This document shows, piece after piece, positions 1 to 11,100 of a stretch of 60,579 nucleotides of DNA. Source of the DNA: Phaeoceros laevis (lineage: Eukaryota; Anthocerotophyta; Anthocerotopsida; Notothyladales); the NCBI GenBank assembly GCA_049999765.1, contig JBNGIQ010009303.1, forward strand, positions 285,727 to 346,305, written 5' to 3'. Under the pieces are notes generated by a model. That model was not told where the DNA came from and made no database searches. It saw only the letters and a list, made by a program, of their open reading frames with translations. The translations under genes and the position numbers were made by a program. Numbering within the stretch: position 1 is the stretch's first letter; each line of letters starts with the position of its first letter.

Positions 1-594
1 CTGTGAGAGAGTCTCACTACTTGCAAGAGCTTTGCAATAGCCCAAGAGGCCATTCTCACCAGCTCCAACAAACTTCATGAAGTCTACAATACTACCGAAT
101 TGTGGTTTACCACCTGATCTTGGATCAATTGGATAAATGTCTCCAACTGTCCACAAGTCCAAATTTTTGTCACCTCTTGTCCTCTGATCTTCGTGGCCTA
201 CATCTGTATCTGCTTTTTGCTTATCTTTCTGAAAAACAAGCTTGTAGTTAATGTCAAGTTTGACGTGAAGAGTCCATGCTTTGACCTTCTGCACTTGTTG
301 TTTCTTTTCAGCTTTCTTGATTGCAAGTTGCAATTTGGGCATAGTTTTTAAGCTCCTAACTATAGATGCCCTCACTTGATGCATAGACGGTATTTTTTTC
401 ATTGTTCCAAGAATAGACTCCCTCAGGTTTTTTAGAGGCAAATCCAAATTGTTGCTAATTGAAGTTTTCAGCTTTGTTACATTTCCAATTGCCAAAGCAA
501 TCGGGTTTGCAAAGGGTACTTTGTGTATGGATGTCCTAACTTTCTCCATGATAGATGTCTTCTTCACTTTGTGAGGCAAAGTGGGTGCATCCAT
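1..594 (-). CDS. Partial ORF of unknown function, 3' end off the left edge
   Basis: The minus strand is open from an ATG at 594 to the window edge (198 codons, no stop). An in-frame TAA lies five codons upstream of the ATG, which supports this start. The protein is basic, with a loose repeat of V-R-x-S-I and K-x-x-P blocks over its first ~100 residues (KVRTSI, QVRASI, SLKTMP). A less repetitive part follows, with LWTVGDIYPIDP and a glycine-rich GSIVDF..GAGENG stretch. I recognise no family. It could be the first exon of a cellular gene or part of a mobile element. A coding origin is inferred from ORF length and the absence of stops; function is unknown. Confidence 0.45.
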   Translation of the reverse strand, partial: MDAPTLPHKVKKTSIMEKVRTSIHKVPFANPIALAIGNVTKLKTSISNNLDLPLKNLRESILGTMKKIPSMHQVRASIVRSLKTMPKLQLAIKKAEKKQQVQKVKAWTLHVKLDINYKLVFQKDKQKADTDVGHEDQRTRGDKNLDLWTVGDIYPIDPRSGGKPQFGSIVDFMKFVGAGENGLLGYCKALASSETLSQ

Positions 595-1189
595 CTTAGG
601 CAATGCTTAATCCCGAGACTTCTCTGCCTATTTGCTACAAATAATGTCTGATTTCGATGCCAATATGGAATACAATACTTTACCACAAGGATAAAGATTT
701 GCTCCAATCATCCATGGCATGTACTGTTTCTACCACATGGGTGAGTGGTGCGGGTAAGCTGAATGAGTGCATTGTGAAATGCGTCACATTCAAACCTTGA
801 TCTCTGATCGGAAGGGAATTCTGCCCAAAAACTTTTCGAAACTTCTTCGCTTCAACTTCCACATTCTTATCCAATTCCGATCCAACCTTCCAGCGTTCAC
901 AAACTGTACATGACGAAAAGTACTGCACAATCATGAGGATCATGAGGATTAAGTGAGAGTTGAAGAGTCTCAGCAATTTGCAGCATGGGCATAACAAGAT
1001 TATGAGATCCACTTCCTTTCCGATTGAAGCTTTCGTGGAGACCTGTAATAATCTGATTCCTTTAGTTCTTCCTTTAGTTCTGCCCTCGTGTTTTGTACCG
1101 GACATAGATTCTTTTATGCGCAATAAAGTACAAAACCTAAATATGTTTGATCAAACTCCCTAAAATCGAAAAGAAACATCGGCTTCCTA
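595..1189. other. Intergenic, no supported gene
   Basis: A 147-codon minus-strand ORF (680-1123) has no recognisable domain and a composition unlike its neighbours. I see no other feature. Confidence 0.4.
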
Positions 1190-2740
1190 GTTAATCACTA
1201 GTTAGTCGAGCCTCAAATGGGACTGCAACTTTCAAAATGCGGAGGATGGTGCCGGTAGGATGTTGCTCCTGGACGACTGGAAGTGTCAGGAGTTTTTCAA
1301 GCACATCAAAACTGTCCTTGTCCTGTACCTGCAAAGTCCACAGACGTGAGAGGGAGAGAGTGAGTTTGTTGTGTGGTTTTAGAACAGAAACCATACACAA
1401 TCCAACCAACTGGTCTACTGCAAAATTCAACAAACCACAAAGAATGAGCCTGCTTGCTTACACTTCCAAACACAGAGAAACTGCCATCCCACTCTGGATG
1501 TGCCTCCATATTGAAGAAAAACTCGCTTGTGCCCTACCCACATGCACTTTCAGATCTGAGGACCATCGAAGAACTGACGGAGCAATAAACCCATCTCAGC
1601 GAGGTCCCATTCACCACTCACTGTTATCAAAGAAACTGCACCCCTTTCATTTCGCAGGGCTGTTTCGACAGGAAGAAGTTGGTTCTGCTGCCTCCCACAT
1701 GTGAACAATCCAGCTTGTACCAATGCGTATCTGCAGTGCACAGTGCATACAGGATCGGTGCCTGGACAACCAAGCACAAGTGTGCAAAAGCCATTCTCTT
1801 CTGGTAGGAGATGTGGCTTACCCTGGTCTGACTCCTTCACGACCGTCATCTACAGTGTCACCTGGAGGCTCAGCTCGGTATATGGCACACCCTTTAAACA
1901 GTCCTTCCCTCACCAGCTTCTGTCAATGCATTCAAACAACCAAAAGGAACCCTGCATGAGACCAACAAAACAGTGTCGTGTGAATCAACCAGATTGCTCT
2001 GCTCTACTTGTTCTGCCCCGAGAGAATAATCAGGATGAACACTGATGGCCATTAATATTGGCTAACAGCCCAGCCACACATGTCTCTCCACCCAACTGAT
2101 GCAGGGTATTAAGGTGATCACACCTTGACGTAATCCACGGCAACAGGTGCTGCCTCTGCTTCCAGCAAAACTCTGATTGTCTGCAGAGCCACAGAAGCTG
2201 TCAGCTGGAAGGAACCAAAACGTTTCACTTATTGCAAGCAGCCTTCCAAGACAACTGCTTGCAAAAAGCATTGCACCAGACTAACCCCATAGCTTGTTGT
2301 CAGGGTGAAGTACTTGTCTTGGTCACTCTGTCCACCTAACAGGAGTGCCCGGCAGATGATCAGGATAAACTGTGCCAGCAGCCGAACTTTCACAAAAGTC
2401 CCGTACGGATCAGATACTGTCAGGTGAGATAAGAAAGAGGAGAGTGATCACCAACCTTCAAGAATTCGGGTGGATTCAGAATAACCGATGAACGCCAAGT
2501 CCCTCGGATTCAACGAAGCTGCTACGACTGATGACAGAGTACTCAAGAGGAGGATAGCTCGGCATAGTCCGGGAAGGACCCAAGGCCGCTGAAAGGGGCA
2601 GTCTGCCGGTCTGTGGTCGAAGGAGCTTGCAGAGGCTACTCCCATAGCTGCTGTGCCCACTCAGTCGCCCAGCTATGGAGTCTCCTTCAGGATGCAGCGC
2701 ACCCACAATTGAACTTTGGCTGATTCGAGACGAGTACATG
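1190..2740 (-). pseudogene. Possible exons or remnant of a helical-repeat (HEAT/ARM-like) protein
   Basis: Several minus-strand blocks look exonic. The block 2229-2416, after an acceptor at 2417, encodes an alpha-helical sequence with VKVRLLAQFILIICRALL and SLVQCFLQAVVLEG, ending at TAA. The block 2124-2204, bounded by AG and GT, encodes LTASVALQTIRVLLEAEAAP. A last block at about 1193-1330, after a TTTGCAG acceptor, encodes DSFDVLEKLLTLPVVQEQ and ends at TAA. The leucine/alanine-rich helices suggest a helical-repeat scaffold protein. The blocks do not join into one frame with acceptable introns: the stop at 2229 falls before the next block. This is therefore either a degraded copy or a gene I could not resolve. 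Family naming would be speculative. Confidence 0.3.
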
Positions 2741-3180
2741 TGCCACTCGTTTCTCAGAGACTATGGACTGTCACATGTGACAGGGGCTATTGGGGATGTG
2801 CAAAACGTCGGGACTCTGGCGAGTCCAAAGTTCTCCAAACTGGACTATAAAATAGACTTTACAGTATGTACTATGTACTCTAGCCAGAGTACATTGACTA
2901 CATTCTGTAAAAACGGACCGGAGCCACGTCAATGAAATGGGGGGGAAGTTAGTTGTCCCTGTGGGTTACACGTCGCCCGAGGACCTGTCAATTCGACGAT
3001 GGATATTCACATACTGGTCTGATTTAGCTAATGGAGGAACAATCAAGGGTCGCTCTGGTGCAACTGCTTGAGGAGCTTCGAAGCTGGAGTAGGATTTGAG
3101 AGCTGCAATTCAAAATCCCTGCATAGTTGGTTCAGGGTAAAAGCTGGAGGCGGCGGCTACTGTGCTCCATTGGAGAGGCG
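2741..3180. other. Intergenic, likely promoter/5' region of the next gene
   Basis: No coding sequence is supported. A short in-frame ATG ORF beginning at 3031 (MEEQSRVALVQ...) has no splice phase that connects to the downstream gene. Confidence 0.35.
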
Positions 3181-4325
3181 ATGGGTGAAGCCAGGCCTGA
3201 CGACCAAGCACCGACCATGGTGGGACCTGCTCGATGCCCCCGGTGCTCAGCTCCTCTTTCCAAGGATCTGGTATTTCGCCCGCTGCCGCTTTTCTTTCTT
3301 GGTCTCATCTGGAGTACTTACTCCCTTCGATGGAAAAGCTGGTTGTCGTTTAGGAATCTCTTTGTGTTCTGAGGGGACGGTTTGTTTTCCTGCTACCTCG
3401 ATGTCCAGGAAGCCAGCAGCTGGACAATTCCGCCATTTATGCGAGAAAGCTTTGCCATGGTTAGCCTCTCACGCCATTTATAGCTGTCTTTCGTTTCTCC
3501 AACGCCCTCTTGCCTCTCAAATACATGCTTATGCGCCGTCATCGGTAATTGGCTTTCGCAGGTTGGGGCAGCCGCAGGAGGAGGTGTCGGCGCATTCTAC
3601 GGCTTCAACTTAAGTACGTTGTAGATGTTTCGCTGGTTTATTGGCAACAGCTGCATGCAGGACAATGTAAAGCCTTACTGACATGCTTGCTGTCTGCAGT
3701 CATGCCTCACGTTTCCAAGTGGGTCAGAGGACCGACAAGGACTCAGCTTCTCGCAGGGGTAATTCTTTGTTTTGCAAATGTTTCCCTGTCACAGAAATGG
3801 ATACTCGCTACTTGTTTCCTTTAAAGTGAAGGCCTAATAAGCGCTGTGAGCACTTTGTTTACTGGCTTGCACTGTCACTCCAGGAAATGGGAGCGAGGTC
3901 TTCTCTTTGGCTTTAGGAATAATTTATTTTCCTGGTTTTTGCAGCTTCCCCCTGTCCTGTTGTTTTCTGTGGGTTGTGCGGGTCTATCTGGTAAGCTGCC
4001 TCCTTAGTAATTTCAACGAGTCTAGTTTGACTCAATGTAGCTGGCAAATGCGGGAATCTGCCTTTGGATGCAGGTTGTAGCACATCACCAACAGTGGAGT
4101 TCTCATTCGTTCGGTTAATGTGCAGGTGGTGCTCTTTCGGCCCTTGCACAACTGGCTGCATCGACGTACTATGCTGCAGAAGCCTCCTCACATTCAGCCA
4201 TATCTAATGTCACTTTGAGTCTAGAGGGACGAAGACAAAGGTTCCCCAGTTTTGCAACTAAGTTGCACCAATCTGACAGCAGTGCTGTAGCGCATTCAGA
4301 ACCTACCTCGTCCATTGCAGATTAG
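3181..4325 (+). CDS. Small predicted membrane protein, five exons, function unknown
   Basis: Exons 3181-3270, 3562-3613, 3700-3758, 3945-3990 and 4126-4325 join with GT-AG borders and matching phases (0, 1, 0, 1) to give about 148 residues. Residues 1-30 contain a CPRC pair (ARCPRCSAPL). A Gly/Ala-rich stretch (VGAAAGGGVGAFYGF) is followed by the basic block SKWVRGPTRTQ, then a second hydrophobic segment (LLAGLPPVLLFSVGCAGLSGG). The tail is polar and Ser-rich. This predicts a two-segment organelle or ER membrane protein. I do not recognise a named family. The start is the first ATG in the exon; the same frame continues upstream without an ATG. Structure is inferred from splice signals, function is unknown. 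Confidence 0.5.
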
Positions 4326-4941
4326 GCATGATGTTTTCTAATCTGCTGTTCATGGCACGAGTCTTCATAAATGACCTGTCCTCTTTGCAATCAAAAAGCT
4401 AGATCACTTCTATAACATTGCTTGAGATTAGCGGGACAAAGATATGAGGTAGAACGCATTCTAACAGTTACGTGACAGTCGGAGTAGGGGGTTTACGGGG
4501 TTTGCCATACGTTGTCCTTTACTGGGTTTGTGTGTTGAGCTTATTAGCCAGCATCCGGTGCTTGAGAAAGTAGAAAAAAAACTCATTTTGTCCTCGAGGC
4601 TGTGCCTCTCGTTAATCTATCAACACGGAAGTTTTTCCCTTACTCTTGGGTATAGAATATCGCTTCTTTACTTTTATGTGGACGTTGGCAGTATGGTGGT
4701 ACAAACTATCCTAGCCTGCAGTCCTCTGGGCCTGAAAGGCCCTCATAATGTACTTTGAGGTGATCTCTATCCACCTTGATATATGCAGAGCTATATACCT
4801 CCAGGTCGAGTCGCTCTTGAGTGTTCAGTCACATCTATTATCCTCTTCAGCCTCAGAGTATAACTCCTGGTACCCTTATGAGGAATATCCCTGCTCTTGT
4901 GATCTGCATATCTGCTTGTGATCGGCATCTCAGGAGGGACC
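4326..4941. other. Intergenic between convergent genes
   Basis: Presumably holds the 3' UTRs of the small membrane protein gene (plus) and the kinase gene (minus). A 76-codon plus ORF at 4528 is not supported by any motif. Confidence 0.4.
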
Positions 4942-6162
4942 TTATGGATTTGGAACTGTGATGGCCATATTGGCGACAGGAGGAGGAGTGGGCAGCACGA
5001 ATCCCGGAAGAAGACCAGTCTCCAGGTTGGAAAAGCCAGATATGTATGTCATTCGAGGTCGTATATGAGGGACTGGAGGGAGGTCCGTTTCCCACTCCAG
5101 AAACCTCACAACATCAACCATGGATGGCCTCTGATCTGCATCGAGATGCGTGCAAAGAAGTCCTATGTGTAACACCCGGGTCACCTGCTGCTCGTCAAAT
5201 TTGCCTCCAAGTCCCTTGTCTATTACATCCTTCAGGCGGTCTGCTTCCTTTTGTCTCCATACCCACTCCAGCAAAACTATTTGATCTGACGGCTGGGTGT
5301 GATCCACAGGAGGCCGGCCACAGACCACCTCAAGAGCAAGTGCCCCAAAGCTGTACACATCCAGTTTGTCACGAATAAGGCCTGTTGAGCTCACAGCTTC
5401 AGGAGCCAGATAGCCCAAAGTACCTGCACTGGCTCTAGGACGTGCAGTCTTTCCATGATTGAAGTGTTGAGCAAGCCCAAAGTCTCCCAGTTTGGCATTC
5501 AGAGCTCTATCCAGTAAAATATTGGAAGACTTTACATCCCTATGGATGACACAGTGCACCCAGCCGCTGTGCAAGAATGCAAGAGCGGATGCCACATCCG
5601 AGATGATCTTGTACCTTTGATCCCAGTCCAGGGGCCTGGCTCTCGAGACTATGCCTTGCTTCACTTGCAGGCCAGTTGCTTGGTGCAGCAGTTTGTCTAA
5701 GCTTCCTCCTTCCATATATTCGTAGACCAGTATCATGCCTCCAGAGTACTGACACCATCCCAAGAGAGATACCAGATTCTTGTGCCGCATTGTACCTATC
5801 CGCCCTACTGTTGTCAGCTCCGAGACAAATTCGTTAATTCCCTGTGCGGAGTCGGCAGCCATCTTTTTGGCAGCAATATGCATGCCATTAGGCAGTACGC
5901 CCTTGTAAACAAGCCCAAAGCCACCTTGTCCCAGTTGGGTCTTCTCGTGAAATCCATTTGTTGCGCGGTGGAGCTCCTTGTAGCTGAACATTCTGGCCTC
6001 ATTTCCTCTGCTGTCCTGAGAGGGATGGTAGAGTGTGCTGCTCCCATAACCACATGCCAACAGTTGACGCAACCGGTCCAGGAAGCTGATATGATTATCT
6101 TCAGAGGAACAAGAGTACGAAGGCTCAGCAAAAGCTTTGACACAAGTCCAAAACGAAGACAC
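4942..6162 (-). CDS. Receptor-like protein kinase, N-terminus unresolved
   Basis: A Ser/Thr kinase of the plant RLK/Pelle class. The open frame gives about 406 codons, with the kinase domain from about residue 60 to 350. Visible motifs are the glycine loop GQGGFGLVYKG, the ATP lysine in HIAAKKM, the catalytic loop VIHRDVKSSN, DFGLAQ, and the activation-segment end GTLGYLAPEA. Together these are intact and predict an active kinase. It closely resembles the kinase domain of the gene at 13.6-15.5 kb. The frame has no ATG at its 5' end (position 6162 is GTG with a stop upstream), so a first exon must lie upstream. One weak option is ATG 6635 to 6467 spliced to 6134, phase-compatible but without a clear membrane span. 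No lectin or LRR ectodomain is visible. Likely a membrane or cytoplasmic signalling kinase. Confidence 0.8.
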   Translation of the reverse strand: MSSFWTCVKAFAEPSYSCSSEDNHISFLDRLRQLLACGYGSSTLYHPSQDSRGNEARMFSYKELHRATNGFHEKTQLGQGGFGLVYKGVLPNGMHIAAKKMAADSAQGINEFVSELTTVGRIGTMRHKNLVSLLGWCQYSGGMILVYEYMEGGSLDKLLHQATGLQVKQGIVSRARPLDWDQRYKIISDVASALAFLHSGWVHCVIHRDVKSSNILLDRALNAKLGDFGLAQHFNHGKTARPRASAGTLGYLAPEAVSSTGLIRDKLDVYSFGALALEVVCGRPPVDHTQPSDQIVLLEWVWRQKEADRLKDVIDKGLGGKFDEQQVTRVLHIGLLCTHLDADQRPSMVDVVRFLEWETDLPPVPHIRPRMTYISGFSNLETGLLPGFVLPTPPPVANMAITVPNP

Positions 6163-8113
6163 AAGATTTTAAACATGTGAAGTACCCTCGTTGCTGTTAT
6201 GTAACTCCCCATTTGTCCTGAACTTCTGAGCAGAAAACACAAGTTACTCTTAGCCCTGATGTGGGGAGAGCCCTACTAAGATACCAATCCGAACTGCAGC
6301 ACTGGACAAGTGTTTCAAGTTTGCAATAGCAAAGCATAAACATATACCGGGGTCGCAGAGGAGGAACTCCAGCCACCGATGCCGCCCTGTATTACAATGA
6401 CAGAAGTAGGCTGATGAGCTGAAAGCATGAGGACAAAGCACAGATGCTAGCCATGTTAAAGAGCACAAGAGCAAACTGTGAAGAGGATTTTCACCGAGCT
6501 GTTCGGGGAGCTCCCAGAAACGGTGCATTGCTCTACGGTTGATGTATTGACGGAACTACTTGACGGAGTTGGGAGGTTGTGGTGTGAGCACAGGGGACTG
6601 AGTTCTTCCGGAAGCCCTCTGCTGTCTGCTGCCATAGCCAAACTGCAACTTTGGGTCACTGACACCGATTCCTATGCCAGACTTCAACAGCCATGACTAG
6701 AAACATTCTCCAGCAAGTCGCTGCTCCTGTAGCGACGAGTAGCGAGCAGCTCCTGCGAGATTTATCTCTCAGACCTTTGGAGTCCCGACAAAGTTACAGA
6801 GCACTGGGGAGTGGAGACCACCTATAGGGAAGGGAACGAGTCCAAGCAAAAAAAAAATCCCCCAAAATCCATCAAGCGCGCGGCATTCCTACTAAACAAA
6901 TCACCCAAATATGCAGGAAGATCGGGATTGGCTGAAAATCTCGTACAAGCTCGGAAACATACAGTCACTTCAATCCGCTAACATCCCCCACTCTCTCCAA
7001 TTCGCAAAAAGTGGAAGAAGCTCGCCCCCCTGTAGGCAGACTGTCTAGGTACCTCAGTCCTCACAATTCCCAGTCATCATAACCGAAATTCACAACCGCC
7101 CGGAGAAAACAAGCACATCCCTCAAAAGAGTCAAAAAGACTCCAGAGAGGCACGGACTTCTCATCGCTTGATACTGGGTCAAAGGTCCACTTGTACAAGG
7201 TATCGCCTAACCCACACGTTCTATATTTGTATTTGCGTTGAGTATTCCGTTGCCACCGCTCTTGGCACCGAACGTGACGTCAGCTACTGAGCATGGCTAG
7301 TCTGAATTGTCTAAATGGCCTGTTATTTGTTACTTGGACTCTCCAATCATCACCAGGTTCGTTATTAGCGACTCACCCGACGACTTTTTCCCTAGTGACC
7401 AGCACACTCTCTCAACTTCTTTTCGAACGATCTGTTACGCCCATGACTGTTTGCCTTACTTCAGGAATCAGCACTTCGCATCCTGTGAGAATTTGCTCCC
7501 TTTTTGTTTGCCAGAGTGTTCGCATTCGTATGCTTCTGGACCTTCCTGTTGGATTTCTCGAGTGCAGGTGTGCATTTTAGAGCTGACGGCAAGACCAGGC
7601 TGGTTTCACGGCTTTCAGGGTGTGGTGCGTTGCAGAAGGGCGAGAGGTGGAATTGTCGTCCGGCATGACTACAGGCACCAATTTCCGCAAGGCAGCGCGT
7701 GCCTATGCTGGTAGTAGATGATTCCCTGATTCCCTCAATCCTGGTGAGACTGGTGGGCCCTAAGACATCTAGGAGGCAAAGTTCAAGTTTGGTTTGCAGA
7801 GAGCCACCACAGAGGAATGCCTCCAGAAGAGGTGCAGCATTGTTTTCGGCAACAATTTTTTGAGAGGAAGGAAAGATTTCATCACGTGCTTGGGGCCGAA
7901 GCCACAAGAGGTGTCCAGTCCCCGATTTTGGCTCTTGATTGTGGCCGCTGGACTGGATTCCAAGCTGACCAGCCCAGCATTCAGTACTTGTTTGCCTGCA
8001 TTCCCCGCACGGAGGCAGAGCATGCAAGGACTAGTGCATGAAATTGGTGGGTTCGAAGCCCTGAGCTGCCCATCAGGAAGGGTGTGGTGGCGAGAAGTCC
8101 TGGGCAGCAAGCA
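6163..8113. other. Intergenic between divergent genes
   Basis: Contains the upstream region of the kinase (possible first exon at 6467-6635, minus) and of the PPR gene (plus). Antisense-type ORFs such as 7461-8027 (minus) carry no domain. I see no tRNA or clear mobile element. Confidence 0.4.
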
Positions 8114-11100
8114 ATGCCTCCAGTAAAGCTTCAGAAGGTCTTACAGAAACAGTTCTTAGCAGATCCGACACAGTGGTTGAACAACAGACTGAGCAAGCCG
8201 TCTCCCCGGCACCCGGATTTTAGACAAGAGAAAGCCCACGCTGCGCTGTCACACAATCGGCACATGCCTGCTTGGGTGGGCACGCAGCTAGCCACGTTGG
8301 ACGCTGGGGCAAAGACTACTCTTGGGTTCACCTCAGTTCAAGGACACGGAGCTTTTGCAGAACATGAGGCCCGTCGGGAGGTAGGAATATGCAGGAAATT
8401 ATGTGAGGATGGAAGGATTTCTGATGCTGTAGATGCATTGGACTCACTGGTGCATCGAGGATGCCCTGTACCTAACAGTCTCTTCTATTGTGCCATCAAG
8501 AGGTGCATCAAGGACAAGCACTTGGATTCGGGCAGACGCATCCATGCTCTCACTGTCAAAAGCGGGTATCAAGGAGACGAATTTCTTGCCACCCACCTCA
8601 TCGGTCTGTACGCTTCGCATGGGAGGTTGGAGGAAGCAATGCGAGTGTTTACCGAAGTTTCTACACCGGACGTCTATAATTGGGCTGCCATCATACTCGC
8701 ATATGCTAGACATGGAGAGACTGCTCAGGCTGCCCAGGCTATACGACTGTATCGACAAATGTGCGAGTCAACCAGCGTTAAACCCGATGACCGTGTCTAT
8801 TCAGCAGTTCTGAAAGCTTGTGCCGGTGCGAGAAATTTAGCTGCCGGAAAGGAGGTCCACACCCATATCCTTGCGAGTCCAGGAAAGCCAGATAAATTTG
8901 TTCACACTGGGCTGGTTAACATGTATGCAAAGTGCGGTAGCTTAGAGGATGCTCGTAGAGTTTTCGACAAGCTTCCTGAGAGGAACGTTGTAGCATGGAA
9001 TGCGATGATTGCAGGGTATGCCCAGCAGGGGATGGGTCAGGAAGCCCTTAGTCTGTACAGCAGCATGCAACAGGAAGGCCTCACTCTTCCTAGTTCAGTT
9101 ACGTATGTCTCCCTTCTGCAGGCATGTGCCAGTGTAGGTGAAGGAGCTCTTAATGAGGGAAAGCAGCTGCATGCACAGATCGAAGAACGAGGACTGCAAG
9201 AGAACGTGATTTTAGGCGGCAGCTTGGTTAACATGTATGCAAAGTGTGGGTGCTTAGAGGATGCTCGGAAAGTGTTTGACATACTTCCAGCTAGAAATGT
9301 TGTGGCATGGAATGCAATTCTTGCAGGGTATGCCCAGCAGGGAATGGGTCAGGAAGCCTTCAGTCTCTACAGGACTATGCAACAGGAGGGCCTCACTCCT
9401 CCCAACTCTGTTACGTATGTCTGTCTGCTGCAGGCATGTCCTAGTGTAGGTGTAGGAGCTCTTGATGAGGGAAAGCAGCTGCATGCAGAGATCAAAGAAC
9501 GAGGATTGCAAGAAGATGTGGTTCTAGGAGTCAGCTTGGTGAATATGTATGCAAAGTGCAGGAGCTTAGAGGATGCTCGCCAATTGTTTGACAGACTTCC
9601 AGAGAGGAATGTTGTAGCATGGAACTCTATGCTTGCTGGTTATGCCCAGCAGGGGATGGGGCAGGAAGCCCTTAATCTATACGGGAGTATGCAACAGGAA
9701 GGCGGCACTGCTCCGAACTCTGTGACATTTGTTTCCCTGCTGCAAGCATGTGCCAGTATAGGTGTAGGGGCTCTTCATGAGGGAAAGCAGTTGCATGCAC
9801 AGATTAAAAAAAAACGACTGCAAGAAGATGGAGTTGTAGGCGGCAGCTTGGTCAACATGTATGCCAAGTGCGGTAGCTTAGAGGACGCTTGCAGCGTGTT
9901 CGACAAGCTTTTAAACAGGAATGTTGTAACATGGACCACGATGATTGCCGGATACGCTCAGCAGGGGATGGGTCAAAAAGCCCTTTGTCTTTACAAGAGT
10001 ATGCAGCAGGAAGGCCTCATTCCTCCCAATTCTGTTACATATGTATGTCTGCTGCAGGCATGTGCCAGTGTAGGTACAGAAGCTCTTCATGAGGGAAAAC
10101 AGCTGCATGCTCAGATTAAAGCTCGAGGGCTGCAAGAGGATCTGGTTCTAGGTGGCAGCTTAGTTAACATGTATGCGAAGTGTGGTAGCTTGGAGGATGC
10201 TCGCAGCATGTTTGACAAAATTACAGACAGGAATGTCGTAGCATATAATGCCATGCTCGCAGGGTATGCCCAGCAGGGGATGACTCAAGAAGCCCTGAGT
10301 CTTTTCAGCAGTATGAAACGGGATGGCCTCACTCTTCCTGATTCTGTTACATATATATGCATGCTGCAGGCATGCGCAGTTGTAGCAGCTCTACCTCTTG
10401 GAGAGCAGTTGCATGCAGATATTGAGCTACGAGGACTACAAGATGATGTGGTTGTGGGAGCAGCACTCGTAAATATGTATGCAAAGTGCGGCAGCATGTA
10501 CAATTCACAGCGGGTGTTTGATTCACTGCCTGAAAGAAGAGTTGAGGCTTGGGGTGCACTAGTTACTGGATATGCCCGCCATGGAGATAGGAATGTTGTC
10601 TTTGACTTGCTTGACAGGATGAAAGTTGAAGGCGTACAGCCTGATGGTATCACAATTCTTAGTGTGCTGACAATGTGCAGTCACGCGGGTCTAGTGGACA
10701 AAGGCCGTAAGTACTTCGAGGCAATGAAGACAGATTATGGCATCAGTGCAACCATGGAGCACTTTATATGCATGGTGGACCTTCTGGGACGTGCAGGTCA
10801 TCTGGACGAGGCCCTACAGGTGGCCAGGACCATGCCTTTCCCACCAAGTAATGTGGTGTGGCACACTCTGTTAGGCGCTTGTCGAAAGTGGAAAAACGTC
10901 GAGATTGGGCAACAGGCTTTCAAGGGTGCAGTTAGCGTGGATGCAAAAGATGCTGCATCTTATGTGTTAATGTCCAACATTTATGCAAGCGCTCAGATGT
11001 GGGAGGTGGCAAAGCAGATGCAGGCAAGAAGAAAGAAATTGGGGGCATGGAAGAAACCAGGCCAGAGCTGGTGGACTGACATGGGTGGAGTGGTGCATAC

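Noticed and set aside
680-1123. 147-codon minus ORF
   Set aside because: Contains low-complexity hydrophobic and random-looking sequence with no splice link to the edge ORF.
6162-6162. GTG at 6162 as start of the first kinase
   Set aside because: Nuclear plant genes rarely start at GTG; the true start is probably in an upstream exon.
7461-8027. 188-codon minus ORF upstream of the PPR gene
   Set aside because: No recognisable domain, and overlaps plus-strand ORFs of equal quality; treated as chance.
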